NCBI RefSeq assembly: GCF_009863985.1
Contig: NZ_WEZT01000018.1
Location: 70,717-120,286, forward strand
Direction: 5' to 3'
DNA length: 49,570 bases
Source of the DNA: Furfurilactobacillus milii
Lineage (GTDB): Bacteria; Bacillota; Bacilli; Lactobacillales; Lactobacillaceae
In this document: one piece after another, positions 26,385-35,228 of the stretch
How the letters are laid out: every line of letters begins with the position of its first letter
Position numbering within the stretch: position 1 is the first letter of the stretch
Program-made: the position numbers and the translations under genes
The notes under the pieces: model-generated
What the model saw: the letters and a program-made list of their open reading frames with translations, nothing else
The model's database searches: none
What the model was told of the DNA's origin: nothing

Positions 26385-26716
26385 AAAGGGGGTGTCCCTT
26401 GTGTGATTTGGGACAGCTCACACATGTGCCGTCCTTGTCTCCGAATGTGCAGAAATTAAAAAATAAAAGCTATTCATGATGGCCAAGGTGAATGACCAAC
26501 GTTTGAACAACAAAAATGTATGAATGACGAAAATGTGAACAACAGATAAAAGCTTATGTATCCAGTAATTAAGGAACATTTTAAAAACATTTTCTGCAGC
26601 TAGTTAACAGATGGGTGACACTTGGTTGCTAGATGGTTGGCTAAAAACATTCCCCGGAAATAGGGCGTTTTGCTATTCAATTAAATTCATCTGAACATCA
26701 GGAAAGGAGGTCTAGC
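26385..26716. other. Non-coding stretch with short direct repeats
   Basis: There is no convincing gene. TGAACAACA occurs twice (near 26503 and 26535), AAAATGT and AACATTTT recur, and an AAGGAGG site ends the stretch. Such repeats before a replication-type gene could be leftover iterons, but the signal is weak. Confidence 0.25.
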
Positions 26717-27305
26717 ATGGATGGACACGCCACACCAGCAAAGCAGATGATTGCTGAACGTACACGTTTTTTGAATTTGAATATGGACGTATTTCAAAGC
26801 ATGATTCATAGAAAATTGAACCGTTCTGCCATTATTCTTTGGATAACTATGTTAGATAACACGCCAGATTGGAATTTTAGCGCCAGCGAGTTGCAACGGC
26901 GGGCTGGTCTGTCAAGACAGGCTTACAGTACGGCTATTAAGGAGTTGCAGGACTTTGGCTTTAGTTGTTAGGAAAAACAAGAATCAGAGACGTAAGGGCG
27001 GTAAGTTTGCTGCTCCAGTGTATGAAGCTTACGACAAACCTCAAGAGCCTGTTCGCCGTGTAAAAAAAGGCACGGTAGAAAGTGCTGATAATAAAGCAAT
27101 CGTAAATGACGAAGTGCGCAGTATAGGCGTTTCCACCGTGCCCACGACTGTTTCTCGAACTGAGCCAAAACAAAATTATGCAGATGTTTATAATTTTGCA
27201 GAGGTTTCACTGGAACGAACTGATACAAATCATCTCCACAAGTTAGGGACTAACGACAAGGAATTGTTAACTGAGTATGTTAAAGGATCAAGTAACGTCG
27301 ATTAG
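26717..27305 (+). pseudogene. Frameshifted winged-helix phage or replication-type protein
   Basis: AAAGGAGG precedes ATG 26717. The first 83 residues (RFLNLNMDVFQSM to RAGLSRQAYSTAIKELQDFGF) form a winged-helix domain as in phage replication or DnaD-neighbour proteins. The frame then stops (TAG about 26969), while a second frame continues with VVRKNKNQRRKGGKFAAPVYEA. A one-base change around 26955-26965 would rejoin them into a protein of about 195 residues. Confidence 0.5.
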
Positions 27306-27631
27306 TGGAGCAGGCGAGGCGTATCAGGTTCGCAATCACACTGGTGTAACGCTGATGAATTTTTTTAAAGTTCAAGATGGAGAGAACTTTTGCCATGATG
27401 ATGAAGACTACATGGACTTAGAATACCTTTTGAGTGATGCAGTTACATTTAAAGTTTGCCATTGAACTGTGTCCTAACCGAACTCAGGAGATTCCAAAAG
27501 CACTTTACTTTCATTCCAGTGAACCTAGCAACGTAGAAGCGATGATGCACATTTGTTTAGGACAATCACAGTACAGCCGTTACAAACGGTGAGCATACGT
27601 ACACTCTACAGAAGCCTTTCGAGGTTACTGA
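27277..27631 (+). pseudogene. Degraded region with ArpU-like remnant
   Basis: A 62-residue frame (27277-27465) of unknown type is followed in another frame by AIELCPNRTQEIPKALYF, then LGQSQYSRYKR and a stop. In a further frame it reads TEAFRGY. The Cys-Arg, LGQSQYxRYKR and AFRGY pieces match the C-terminal half of ArpU-type phage transcription regulators. It is clearly non-functional. Confidence 0.4.
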
Positions 27632-27742
27632 AAGATGAGTAGATGAATGATGCTAGACTCAGAGTACCTAATAAGTTTCATGAGATGTTATAGAAACAGT
27701 AATAACTTAATTTTGCGAGTAGGGAACCGGTATAATACTTAT

Positions 27743-27900
27743 CGAGCAAGGGGGTGCCTTGCTGAGTGTCGCATATTGGATAATAGTAGGGAGTTGCTAT
27801 GTTGCCTGGCAGAGACCTAAATCTGACCGCTAGTCGCAGTTAAGGAAGCTTCTTAACTCAAACTCCAGTAGCCGTCAGTGTATACTAGCGGTTATTTTTT
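27743..27900 (+). ncRNA. Candidate structured RNA before the PBECR4-like gene
   Basis: A TATAAT box (27731-27736, weak -35) precedes about 158 bases of well-paired sequence. Stems are AGCAAGG/CCTTGCT (27745-27763), GGAGTT (27790-27795) with AACTCC (27861-27866), AGTTAAG/CTTAACT (27838-27858), and a closing CCGCTAGT/ACTAGCGG (27827-27834 with 27884-27891) followed by TTATTTTTT. The last stem is a terminator just before the next gene's ribosome binding site, so this may be an attenuator leader or an independent RNA. No known family is recognised. Confidence 0.5.
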
Positions 27901-27916
27901 AGGGAGGAATATCTTA

Positions 27917-28494
27917 ATGAATGAATTACCAAAGCCGTCATCAAGCTACTTTATTGTGACGAATGAGGCTTCAATAGACTTTAAGGTGATGTTAGAAGAC
28001 TACGATCATGTTTTTGCTGGTCATCGAGTAAGAATTGAGACTAATTATAATCTTTTGAGTGAGTTTGATATTGTTTTTACCGAACGGGATTTTCCATATT
28101 TAATGGGTTGGGAAAAGCTAACTAGTAAGAATGTAAACGCTAGTCAACTTATTAGACAGGTTAAAGCGGGCACCCTAGCTAAAACAGTGGCTAAGACGAG
28201 CTCGCTGTGGGGAAAACAAATTAAAAAAGGATGCTGCATTACAACATTCTGCAACGGTTTTTTTAGATCAAGACATACCCGCCTTTGTAGTAACAAGCAA
28301 CATGAAGCCTAATAGACTTAAGTTAGATATTGTATTTATGGTTAACGAGCAGTTTGAGTCAGTAATACTAGGTTTTAGAAAGGCAAAAGGACGAAATTTC
28401 TTTGTACCCACCACGGTTACATACTGAGAGTTTGAACAATCCGTACTCATACCGGCGTCGAACAAGCATTACCTCTCTAAAATGGATAGATTAA
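27917..28494 (+). pseudogene. Broken PBECR4-like nuclease-domain protein
   Basis: AGGGAGG precedes ATG 27917. The start (MNELPKPSSSYFIVTNEASI) and the ELLTGWEKLTSK-like region (here FPYLMGWEKLTSKNVNASQ) resemble the PBECR4 phage nuclease domain. The frame slips in an A-run near 28220; the continuation, LQHSATVFLDQDIPAFVVTS and on to FFVPTTVTY, is in a new frame, and a second slip near 28425 leads to SLNNPYSYRRRTSITSLKWID and TAA at 28492-28494. Two frameshifts make it inactive as read. The family name is from memory of the motif style and is moderately secure. Confidence 0.5.
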
Positions 28495-28746
28495 TCATGC
28501 AAGGGCCTGCCCACTGATGAGTAGGTTTTTAATTTTGTCTAATTTGGCTACCCCTTGCTTGCCCCTTGAGTGTTCATGATGAATTGATTTGCAGTGCTTT
28601 AAGTGAAAATAAAAGCTATGTACGATGAAGTATACGGTCAACGCCCCACACAGGCAATAAATAGTATTAGTTTTAGTGGTTCTATCGCTTGGCTACGTTT
28701 TGCCGTAAAAAAGCTACGTTTTCATGCTTTGCGGTGATATTTAATG

Positions 28747-28830
28747 ATTTATGAAAATAGAAAAAAACCACCAATCACGGGCTGAGCCAGCGTGATTGGT
28801 GGTTAATTGTTTTGATGGATCGCCAGGGGA
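28747..28830. repeat. attR: right direct repeat
   Basis: This is the second copy of the 83/84 bp repeat. Here it runs into the complete tRNA-Lys gene, so the element replaced the 3' end of the tRNA and its terminator with an identical copy. Confidence 0.88.
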
Positions 28831-28888
28831 TCGAACCCTGGACCCACGGATTAAGAGTCCGTTGCTCTGCCAGCTGAGCTAGCGATCC
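28816..28888 (-). tRNA. tRNA-Lys (anticodon CTT)
   Basis: A full cloverleaf is read on the minus strand: acceptor GGATCGC/GCGATCC with discriminator A, a D arm with AGCTGGCAGA, anticodon loop CTCTTAA (anticodon CTT), and a T arm with GGTTCGATC. CCA is not encoded. The terminator is the 12 bp hairpin within the att repeat. Confidence 0.97.
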
Positions 28889-28907
28889 ATATCAATTCAA
28901 CTTTTAT

Positions 28908-28936
28908 ATAGTATCATATGCTCCAAACCCTGACAA
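28908..28936 (-). promoter_or_regulatory. Promoter of tRNA-Lys
   Basis: TGACAA (28931-28936) and ATAGTA (28908-28913) read on the minus strand as TTGTCA-N17-TACTAT, about 20 bases before the tRNA. Confidence 0.75.
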
Positions 28937-28975
28937 CAGGTTTTTCAGAAAAAGTTTAGATTATGACAAAACAAA

Positions 28976-29009
28976 GCCGTTGCAGGCGTAGTGATTCGTC
29001 TACAGCGGC
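28976..29009 (-). terminator. Terminator of the NTF2-like gene
   Basis: GCCGxTG (28976-28982) and CAxCGGC (29003-29009) with an inner CGTAG/CTACG-like stem are followed on the minus strand by TTTTGTTTTG. Confidence 0.6.
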
Positions 29010-29023
29010 AATTTTAGTGCAAA

Positions 29024-29437
29024 TTATACAGGTTGATAATTCAATCGATGAATCAACCAACGATTGTGATCCTGGTTGCGGATCAGGCGGTCCGATACGA
29101 GTGTCATCGTGAAGCTATAAGGTTCTGAATAATTATCAGTTCCTTGGATAACTACATGACCGTGAACAAGTGCGACTAATTCTAGTGATGGGACATCGAT
29201 CGTCATGTTAGTTAGGTGTTGTGGGTTGGTTAGTAAGGTTTGAATCATTTCTAGAATGGCTGCATGACCAGCCCGTTCATGACTTTTAAAACGTAAAAAG
29301 GATTCGGAACAAAATAGACTCGTTAGCATAGCGGCATCCATTCCCCCATCCAATGCTTGAAAATAGGTTTCGATCGTATGCTTAACGGCTTCCTGCTTTG
29401 TTTGTTTTTGCAAACGTACTTCATCAATATTGAACAT
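29024..29437 (-). CDS. NTF2/SnoaL-like domain protein
   Basis: This 137-residue single-domain protein shows the cone-shaped NTF2-like pattern: an N-terminal helix (VKHTIETYFQALDGGMDAAMLTSLF), a central GHAAILEMIQTLL segment, and C-terminal strands ending in NRWLIHRLNYQP. The family includes small enzymes and binding proteins; no catalytic residues point to a reaction. AGGGGGC lies before the ATG. It is divergent from the AraC-type gene, so it may be its target. Confidence 0.75.
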   Translation of the reverse strand: MFNIDEVRLQKQTKQEAVKHTIETYFQALDGGMDAAMLTSLFCSESFLRFKSHERAGHAAILEMIQTLLTNPQHLTNMTIDVPSLELVALVHGHVVIQGTDNYSEPYSFTMTLVSDRLIRNQDHNRWLIHRLNYQPV

Positions 29438-29581
29438 TTTAAAGCCCCCTAAATGTAATCAATCACTGACGTCTATTACTAACCCTTACCAACTGTTTAG
29501 AGTGTAATTAGTTCGCCTATATTCAGATATGATAAAGGCGACTTAATGGTTGAAATCCGTCGTGGATATGGAGGCAAAAAA

Positions 29582-30583
29582 GATGACTAGCAAGCAGCGT
29601 CTATTGGAATCAGAAATTGCTAAATTAATGAAGATTCAACTGGTTGAATTGGACGAACTTGGACACATAAAAAGAAACGTTACAGATAATGACCTCGATA
29701 TCCTAGATCGTGCCTTAATCAAGGCGGCCGTTCAGGAGGTGCAACAAACAGAAATAACGATGTTAAAGCATGCGTCAGTTAAGCATCGACAGGCCTTCTG
29801 TTTTAAGGCAGAGTTAGGCGTCATCGTTTGCGGCGTTGGTTTTTCAGATATGGACGAACAGCAGTTACGGTTATGTGCGCTCTGTTTATATGTCGGTTTG
29901 CTGGGCAGGTCGCCATTGGTGGTACCGAAACTCAGCGAAGCCAGACTTGAACCGTTTCACATAGAACCGGTGCACACGTTGATTCAAGCATTGCGAAGGA
30001 AAACTGGGAAGTTTTAAGTAACTTTGTTAAAGCACATTTTGTCAAAGTTACGCCGAGACCCCAACATCTGATCGGGTTAACGCTGATTGCAGGACTGTTT
30101 GTGGGGCATCAATTGACGGTAAACGGACGTTTACGCCACTTTACGGAGATTGTCAGTCAATGGTGGCAGGATGTCCGCAATGATGATATGACTAGCGCAA
30201 AACTGGCAGGACAGCTGGTAGTGGCGTTTGAACGGCGCCGCGTTAACAGTTCTCGCCTCAGTGGAGATCACCTGGTGAACCAGATTGTGAAAGATATCAA
30301 TGTACATATAGAGACTCGTCTGCGCGTTGTGGACGTTGCCAAACGGATGGAGCTGTCGGCGGATTACATTACCAGGCATTTTCACCAGCAAACGGGGTGG
30401 ACGCTGAAACAGTATATTTTGATGCGTAAGGTGACGGTGGCTAAAACACTATTACTTCAGCAAAGTGTGACGGAAGTCTGCTATCAGTTGCACTTTGGCG
30501 ATCAGAGTCATTTTGCCAAGGTGTTTAAACATTATGTTGGGCTGACCCCACATGAATATCAGCGCCAACAACAGGATCGTTAA
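29582..30583 (+). pseudogene. AraC-family regulator with a single frameshift
   Basis: The first frame (29582-30017) gives an effector-like N-terminal half. The second (open from about 29990 to 30583) ends in a full AraC double helix-turn-helix: VVDVAKRMELSADYITRHF and SVTEVCYQLHFGDQSHFAKVF, then GLTPHEYQRQ. One missing A in GCGAAGG near 29995 joins LIQALR to KENWEVLSNFVKAHF, giving about 333 residues. GGAGG lies 10 bases before ATG 29582. Either a recent mutation or an assembly error. Confidence 0.7.
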
Positions 30584-30632
30584 TGACAAGCACGCTGAAT
30601 CTGTTAAACTCTGATATGGAGGTTGTAAACAC

Positions 30633-31198
30633 ATGTCAAAGTCACGAATAGAGGCATTTACTGATGGCGTTGTTGCTATCATTATTACCATTCTAGTTTT
30701 GGATCTAAAATTGCCCGAACAACACACTTGGGCCGCGTTGTTCGGGCAAATGCGAATGCCGTTTGTCGTGTACGTCGCTAGTTTTCTAATGATTGCTGAA
30801 ATTTGGAATTTCCATCACCAGATGTTTGCCGCAGTCGAAAAAACGAATGCACATGTTTTGTGGGCAAACATGAATTTGTTGTTCTGGATGTCCTTAATTC
30901 CCGCGGTAACGGCGTGGTATGGCACGGATATCTTTGCTAGGCCAAGCGCTATGCTGTACCATTGATTGTCTTGCCGTTTAACATTTCGTTTATCATCTTG
31001 AACCATGCTGTTCAACACGCTAATCAACTGTCTACTAAAGAGGGCATATCGGCCGATTCCGAGAGAAGAAACCAGTGGTCCTTGATCATTAATGTTTTGG
31101 TGATCATCATTACGTTCTTTTTCCCGCCGTTTGCGTTGTTATCAATGATTTTAAACGTCATCATATGGTTAATTCCGCTTCGACGCGTGCCTCGTTAG
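30633..31198 (+). pseudogene. TMEM175-type (DUF1211) potassium channel gene with a frameshift
   Basis: The first part has the TMEM175 filter-helix signature (RIEAFTDGVVAIIITILVLDL, with the F-T-D core) and two more membrane segments, then stops at 30963-30965. The second frame continues with AKRYAVPLIVLPFNISFIILNHAV and a last membrane helix (to 31198). One base change near 30940-30950 rejoins them into about 187 residues, the bacterial family length. It lies 50 bases after the AraC gene, which is also frameshifted. GGAGG lies 12 bases before the ATG. Confidence 0.75.
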
Positions 31199-31214
31199 TC
31201 AATTTAGTGGCTGT

Positions 31215-31223
31215 GATATAATA
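31215..31223 (+). promoter_or_regulatory. Extended -10 promoter of the wal operon
   Basis: TGATATAAT at 31215-31223 is an extended -10 (TG-N-TATAAT) about 85 bases before walR. A GCTCATAGTCTTGAGC hairpin lies just downstream in the leader. Confidence 0.6.
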
Positions 31224-31305
31224 GTAGAGGTTGCTCATAGTCTTGAGCGACGTTTTATATGAAATTCGTATTCAATTACTTAACTCCAGTGGAGGATATG
31301 TTTAC

Positions 31306-32016
31306 ATGAGTAAAATTCTTGTTGTTGATGATGAAAAACCAATCTCTGATATTATCAAATTCAACCTTGAAAAAGAGGGCTACGACGTTGTCACGGCGGC
31401 TGATGGCGAAGAAGCAATCGCCAAAGTTGATGATGAACAGCCAGATTTGATATTGCTTGATTTAATGTTGCCTAAAATTGATGGGCTGGAAGTTGCCCGT
31501 CGTGTTCGAACTAAGTACACCACGCCAATTATTATGGTTACAGCCAAGGATTCTGAAATCGATAAGGTTTTGGGCTTGGAACTGGGTGCCGATGATTATG
31601 TTACGAAACCATTCTCAAACCGTGAGCTGGTTGCCCGTGTGAAGGCCAATTTACGCCGGCAGGATACAGTGGTTAAAAACTCTGCCGCTGCGGAAAATGA
31701 ATCCAACTCAATTGAAGTCGGCGATCTAAAAATCGATCCAGATGCCTACATGGTGTCCAAACGTGGGGATGACATTGAATTGACCCACCGTGAATTTGAG
31801 TTGTTGTACTACCTTGCCCAGCACATCGGTCAGGTTATGACACGTGAACACTTGTTACAAACGGTCTGGGGCTATGACTACTTTGGTGATGTCCGGACCG
31901 TCGATGTTACGATGAGACGATTGCGTGAAAAAGTTGAAGATACACCAAGTCACCCAGCTTGGTTAGTTACCCGCCGGGGTGTCGGCTATTACTTACGCAA
32001 GCCAGAAACAGATTAA
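31306..32016 (+). CDS. walR: Response regulator WalR (YycF)
   Basis: This is the essential OmpR-family regulator of cell-wall metabolism. The 236-residue protein has a receiver with phospho-acceptor D52 in LLDLMLP and K102-type ending [18 protein letters not shown], then a winged helix with [27 protein letters not shown] chose ATG 31306 because GGAGG lies 10 bases before it and the N-terminus [13 protein letters not shown] is that of WalR; longer frames from 31231 lack support. It starts walRKHIJ. Confidence 0.96.
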   Translation: MSKILVVDDEKPISDIIKFNLEKEGYDVVTAADGEEAIAKVDDEQPDLILLDLMLPKIDGLEVARRVRTKYTTPIIMVTAKDSEIDKVLGLELGADDYVTKPFSNRELVARVKANLRRQDTVVKNSAAAENESNSIEVGDLKIDPDAYMVSKRGDDIELTHREFELLYYLAQHIGQVMTREHLLQTVWGYDYFGDVRTVDVTMRRLREKVEDTPSHPAWLVTRRGVGYYLRKPETD

Positions 32017-32042
32017 GTTAAAAACTAGGAGCAGTTTGGATT

Positions 32043-33896
32043 GTGAACAAAAAGATTCGTTTTTTCCAATCAATTAATTTTAAAATTGCGCTCATTTTTG
32101 CCCTGATGCTATTGATTACGCTGGAAGTCGTCGGGGCTTTTTTCGTACGCCAATTGGAACAGCAGAACTTGAGTACGTTTAGACAGCAGATTCAATTGTC
32201 AGCCTATATTGATAATTCATTATCTGACCAGTTGATGCGCAGCAATACTACAGCTGCCAATACGAGAATCCGTAGCATCTTATCGGAAGTGAATAACGCG
32301 AACATCACTGAAATTCGCGTTATCGATAACAAAGGAACAGTCCGTGGTACCAGTAATGTCAACGATCAAACGATTGTTGGTCAGAAGACCACGGATAGTA
32401 ACGTTAAGAACGCAATTTACAATAACCGGTCCTATCAACGAGATGTTTACGATGCCCGTGATAATAATCGGTACTATGTTTCGATTGTGCCATTGTTAAG
32501 CTCCTCCGGTAATAACGGGAATACGCTGGTTGGGGTGCTTTACATTCGTGCCTCACTAGAAGGTGTTTATCAGAACATTAATAACATCACGTTGATTTAC
32601 CTATCTGCGGCGGCGGTCGCTATCATTTTAGGTTTGATTATGTCGATAGTTATTTCCCGGGCAATAACCCGCCCAATTGACGAAATGAAGCGGCAAACGG
32701 TTCAAATTGCGCAAGGTGACTATTCTGGTCAAGTGCGTGTCTATGGAACTGATGAGCTGGGTCAATTGGCCAGTGCGGTTAATAACCTTTCCGTGCGTGT
32801 TGAAGAAGCGCAGGAGTCCACAGAAGCTGAACGACGCCGGTTGGATTCGGTGCTGGCCCATATGAGTGACGGGGTCATCGCCACTGATCGACGCGGAAAC
32901 ATTAATATCATCAACTCGGCAGCTCGCGACTTCTTGAATGTCGATGAAATAGAAGCAGAAGGCACATCTATCCTAGATATTTTGCATATTCGTGATCAGT
33001 ATACGCTCCGGGAGTTGCTGGAAAGCCAGGATGAGGTCGCTCTTGATTTATCAGAAGAGGGTCGTGACCTGATCTTGCATGCGACGTTCTCGCTGATTCA
33101 ACGTGAATCTGGGTTCATTTCAGGCCTGGTTTGTGTTCTTCATGATGTAACTGAACAGCAGAAGGAAGACGAAGACCGTAAGCAGTTTGTTTCGAATGTT
33201 TCTCACGAATTGCGGACACCGTTAACCTCCGTCCGCTCATACATCGATGCTTTAGTCGATGGCGCTTGGGAAGATAAAAAAGTCGCACCTGGTTTTTTGA
33301 AGGTCGCTCAAGATGAAACGGAACGGATGATCCGGATGGTCAATGATCTGTTAGCCCTTAGCCGAATGGATTCTGGAACCACTAAACTTGAAATGGAAAC
33401 GGTCAATTTGAACGAACTGTTCAACTATATTTTGAATCGTTTTGACATGATGATAAAAACGGATGACAATCCTGAAAAGCATTATCGAATTGAGCGTGAC
33501 TTTACCGACAAAGACTTATGGGTTGAAATCGATACTGATCGGTTTACACAAGTGGTCGATAATATCATGAACAACGCAATCAAGTACTCGCCAGATGGTG
33601 GTGTGATTACTTGTCGTTTACTAGAGACGCATAACCAGGTCATCATGAGTATTTCCGATCAGGGATTAGGTATTCCACATAAGGATCTGACCCACATCTT
33701 TGACCGATTTTACCGAGTTGATAAGGCCCGTTCCCGTGCTCAAGGTGGTACAGGACTAGGACTAGCCATCTCGAAGGAAGTTATTCAGATGCTGGGCGGT
33801 CGAATCTGGGTTGATAGTACCGAAGGCAAGGGCTCCACGTTCTATATTTCACTGCCATTCGAGCAATTTGAGGAGGATGACTGGGATGTGGACTAG
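32043..33896 (+). CDS. walK: Sensor histidine kinase WalK (YycG)
   Basis: This 617-residue membrane kinase is the partner of WalR. Membrane segments (about 14-35 and 180-203) flank an extracellular PAS-like domain. HAMP (RAITRPIDEMKRQTVQIAQGDY), a cytoplasmic PAS (SVLAHMSDGVIATDRRGN), HisKA with H in NVSHELRTPLTSVRSYIDAL, and HATPase_c with GGTGLGLAISKEV follow. The start is GTG 32043 after TAGGAG. Its last 11 bases overlap walH. Confidence 0.96.
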   Translation: MNKKIRFFQSINFKIALIFALMLLITLEVVGAFFVRQLEQQNLSTFRQQIQLSAYIDNSLSDQLMRSNTTAANTRIRSILSEVNNANITEIRVIDNKGTVRGTSNVNDQTIVGQKTTDSNVKNAIYNNRSYQRDVYDARDNNRYYVSIVPLLSSSGNNGNTLVGVLYIRASLEGVYQNINNITLIYLSAAAVAIILGLIMSIVISRAITRPIDEMKRQTVQIAQGDYSGQVRVYGTDELGQLASAVNNLSVRVEEAQESTEAERRRLDSVLAHMSDGVIATDRRGNINIINSAARDFLNVDEIEAEGTSILDILHIRDQYTLRELLESQDEVALDLSEEGRDLILHATFSLIQRESGFISGLVCVLHDVTEQQKEDEDRKQFVSNVSHELRTPLTSVRSYIDALVDGAWEDKKVAPGFLKVAQDETERMIRMVNDLLALSRMDSGTTKLEMETVNLNELFNYILNRFDMMIKTDDNPEKHYRIERDFTDKDLWVEIDTDRFTQVVDNIMNNAIKYSPDGGVITCRLLETHNQVIMSISDQGLGIPHKDLTHIFDRFYRVDKARSRAQGGTGLGLAISKEVIQMLGGRIWVDSTEGKGSTFYISLPFEQFEEDDWDVD

Positions 33897-35214
33897 ACTA
33901 AGAAATGGTTTATTACCGGTCGCACTAACGTTGTTGATCGGACTCGGTATTGTTTTATCACTATTAATTTGGATTAATCCGGCCCGTTTTGATCGTGCTA
34001 GGACCGCTACTTCGTCGACCCGGTCGACTCATTCAACAGTATCGACCCGGTCCATTGATGATATTTACTTGCCAACGCAGGTAATCGTGACGGATTCGCA
34101 CGGACACGCTGAATCAATTTATAATCCAAAAATTAATTTGGTCACCACCGTTAAAAACGAAGTTAAGAATTGGCGCATGACGAATTTTCGCAAGGTTAGC
34201 CAAAAGGATAAAGATGCCTATCAAAAATTGCTGAATCAAAAGAACACGGTACAGTTAAGTTACGCCGATAACATTGGCCGCTCTATTTTTAACAGTTCTT
34301 ATGATCAACGATTGCTTATGTCGCCCACTGCTAAGTTCTCACGAATTTTGTTTTCAACGACGAAACCAGGTGAGCTGTACCTGCTGAACGATAACGACTT
34401 AACGATTTATAAAATTAGTGTTTCCAAACAGCAGTTGAGCAAGGTTCGTCGCGTGATTGCCGAGGGAGACAAACGTTATCCAGTTGAGCAGATTACGTCA
34501 AAGGATCATACGCTAACTTACTATACTAATGAAGTTCATATTCCTAAGTACAGTTACCTTATTGGTGAACAGAGCGCAAACTTTTTTGTTACGTCGTTGC
34601 TGAATTCTGGAGAAGCTACTTCCGTCAGTGTCCAGCGTCATGATGGTCACACGATTTATTTTGACGGTGCGTACAAACGGATGACCGTAAACGATAAGAC
34701 GGGCGCGGTCATGTTTGAAAACTACAACGCTAAGAATTCAATTTCTCGTGATTTAGGCAGAAACCTAAAGACTTCGTTTGCTGGGTTGAGCAGCACTGGC
34801 ATGCCGTTGGATTCTGTACGGTATTTTGACAATGAAAACAATGGTCGGGAAGTAACCTACCGTTCGTTTGTCGAAGGATTCCCAATTTTTAATCAAACGG
34901 ATTTTGGCGCTGTTCAGGTCAAAAACAAAAAGTCTGGTACCGAAGAAATTGACTTTACGTTGACCAATCTTCAGGTGCCACTGCCAACAGATTCCAATAG
35001 TAACGTGACGTTGCCAGCAACATCGACAGTGATGGCGCAACTTGAGGCGGCTGGTATTTCGAAAAACAAAATTAAAGATATTGTGCTCGGCTATCAATGG
35101 GAAAATAATTACGATTCCAAACAGGTTGTGGATCTACAACCGACTTATTATGTTTACACGAGTGGTAAGTGGCAACTATACACGGATCTGCTTAATGGCG
35201 GTGGCACCCAGTAG
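33886..35214 (+). CDS. walH: WalRK regulatory protein WalH (YycH)
   Basis: This 442-residue protein has one N-terminal membrane anchor (about residues 9-30) and a large extracellular part. YycH restrains or tunes WalK activity through the membrane. I chose ATG 33886 because AGGAGGA lies at the right distance; an in-frame upstream start at 33811 has none. It overlaps the end of walK by 11 bases and is followed by walI after 14 bases. Confidence 0.9.
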   Translation: MWTRLRNGLLPVALTLLIGLGIVLSLLIWINPARFDRARTATSSTRSTHSTVSTRSIDDIYLPTQVIVTDSHGHAESIYNPKINLVTTVKNEVKNWRMTNFRKVSQKDKDAYQKLLNQKNTVQLSYADNIGRSIFNSSYDQRLLMSPTAKFSRILFSTTKPGELYLLNDNDLTIYKISVSKQQLSKVRRVIAEGDKRYPVEQITSKDHTLTYYTNEVHIPKYSYLIGEQSANFFVTSLLNSGEATSVSVQRHDGHTIYFDGAYKRMTVNDKTGAVMFENYNAKNSISRDLGRNLKTSFAGLSSTGMPLDSVRYFDNENNGREVTYRSFVEGFPIFNQTDFGAVQVKNKKSGTEEIDFTLTNLQVPLPTDSNSNVTLPATSTVMAQLEAAGISKNKIKDIVLGYQWENNYDSKQVVDLQPTYYVYTSGKWQLYTDLLNGGGTQ

Positions 35215-35228
35215 GAAGGAGGGGCAGT

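Larger units (their letters stand above)
22102..28830. mobile_element. Decayed integrated element in the tRNA-Lys gene
   Basis: The element is bounded by direct repeats 22102-22184 and 28747-28830, so one unit is about 6.6 kb. The integrase is next to the left repeat and the intact tRNA at the right one. Inside are integrase, a paralogue of the flanking 74-residue gene, IS remnants, a CI-like repressor, and plus-strand Cro-like, phage-type, HTH, ArpU-like and PBECR4-like genes, most of them broken. There are no capsid, tail or lysis genes. It is either a prophage remnant or a decayed phage satellite (PICI-like order: integrase, divergent regulators, replication-type gene). Confidence 0.8.

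Noticed and set aside
28495-28746. Possible gene or origin between the nuclease remnant and attR
   Set aside because: Only two GCTACGTTTT copies and a faint similarity to 26460-26510 are seen; no frame or clear structure.
33811-33885. Upstream start for walH inside walK
   Set aside because: No ribosome binding site; the start at 33886 has AGGAGGA at 8 bases and begins just before the membrane anchor.
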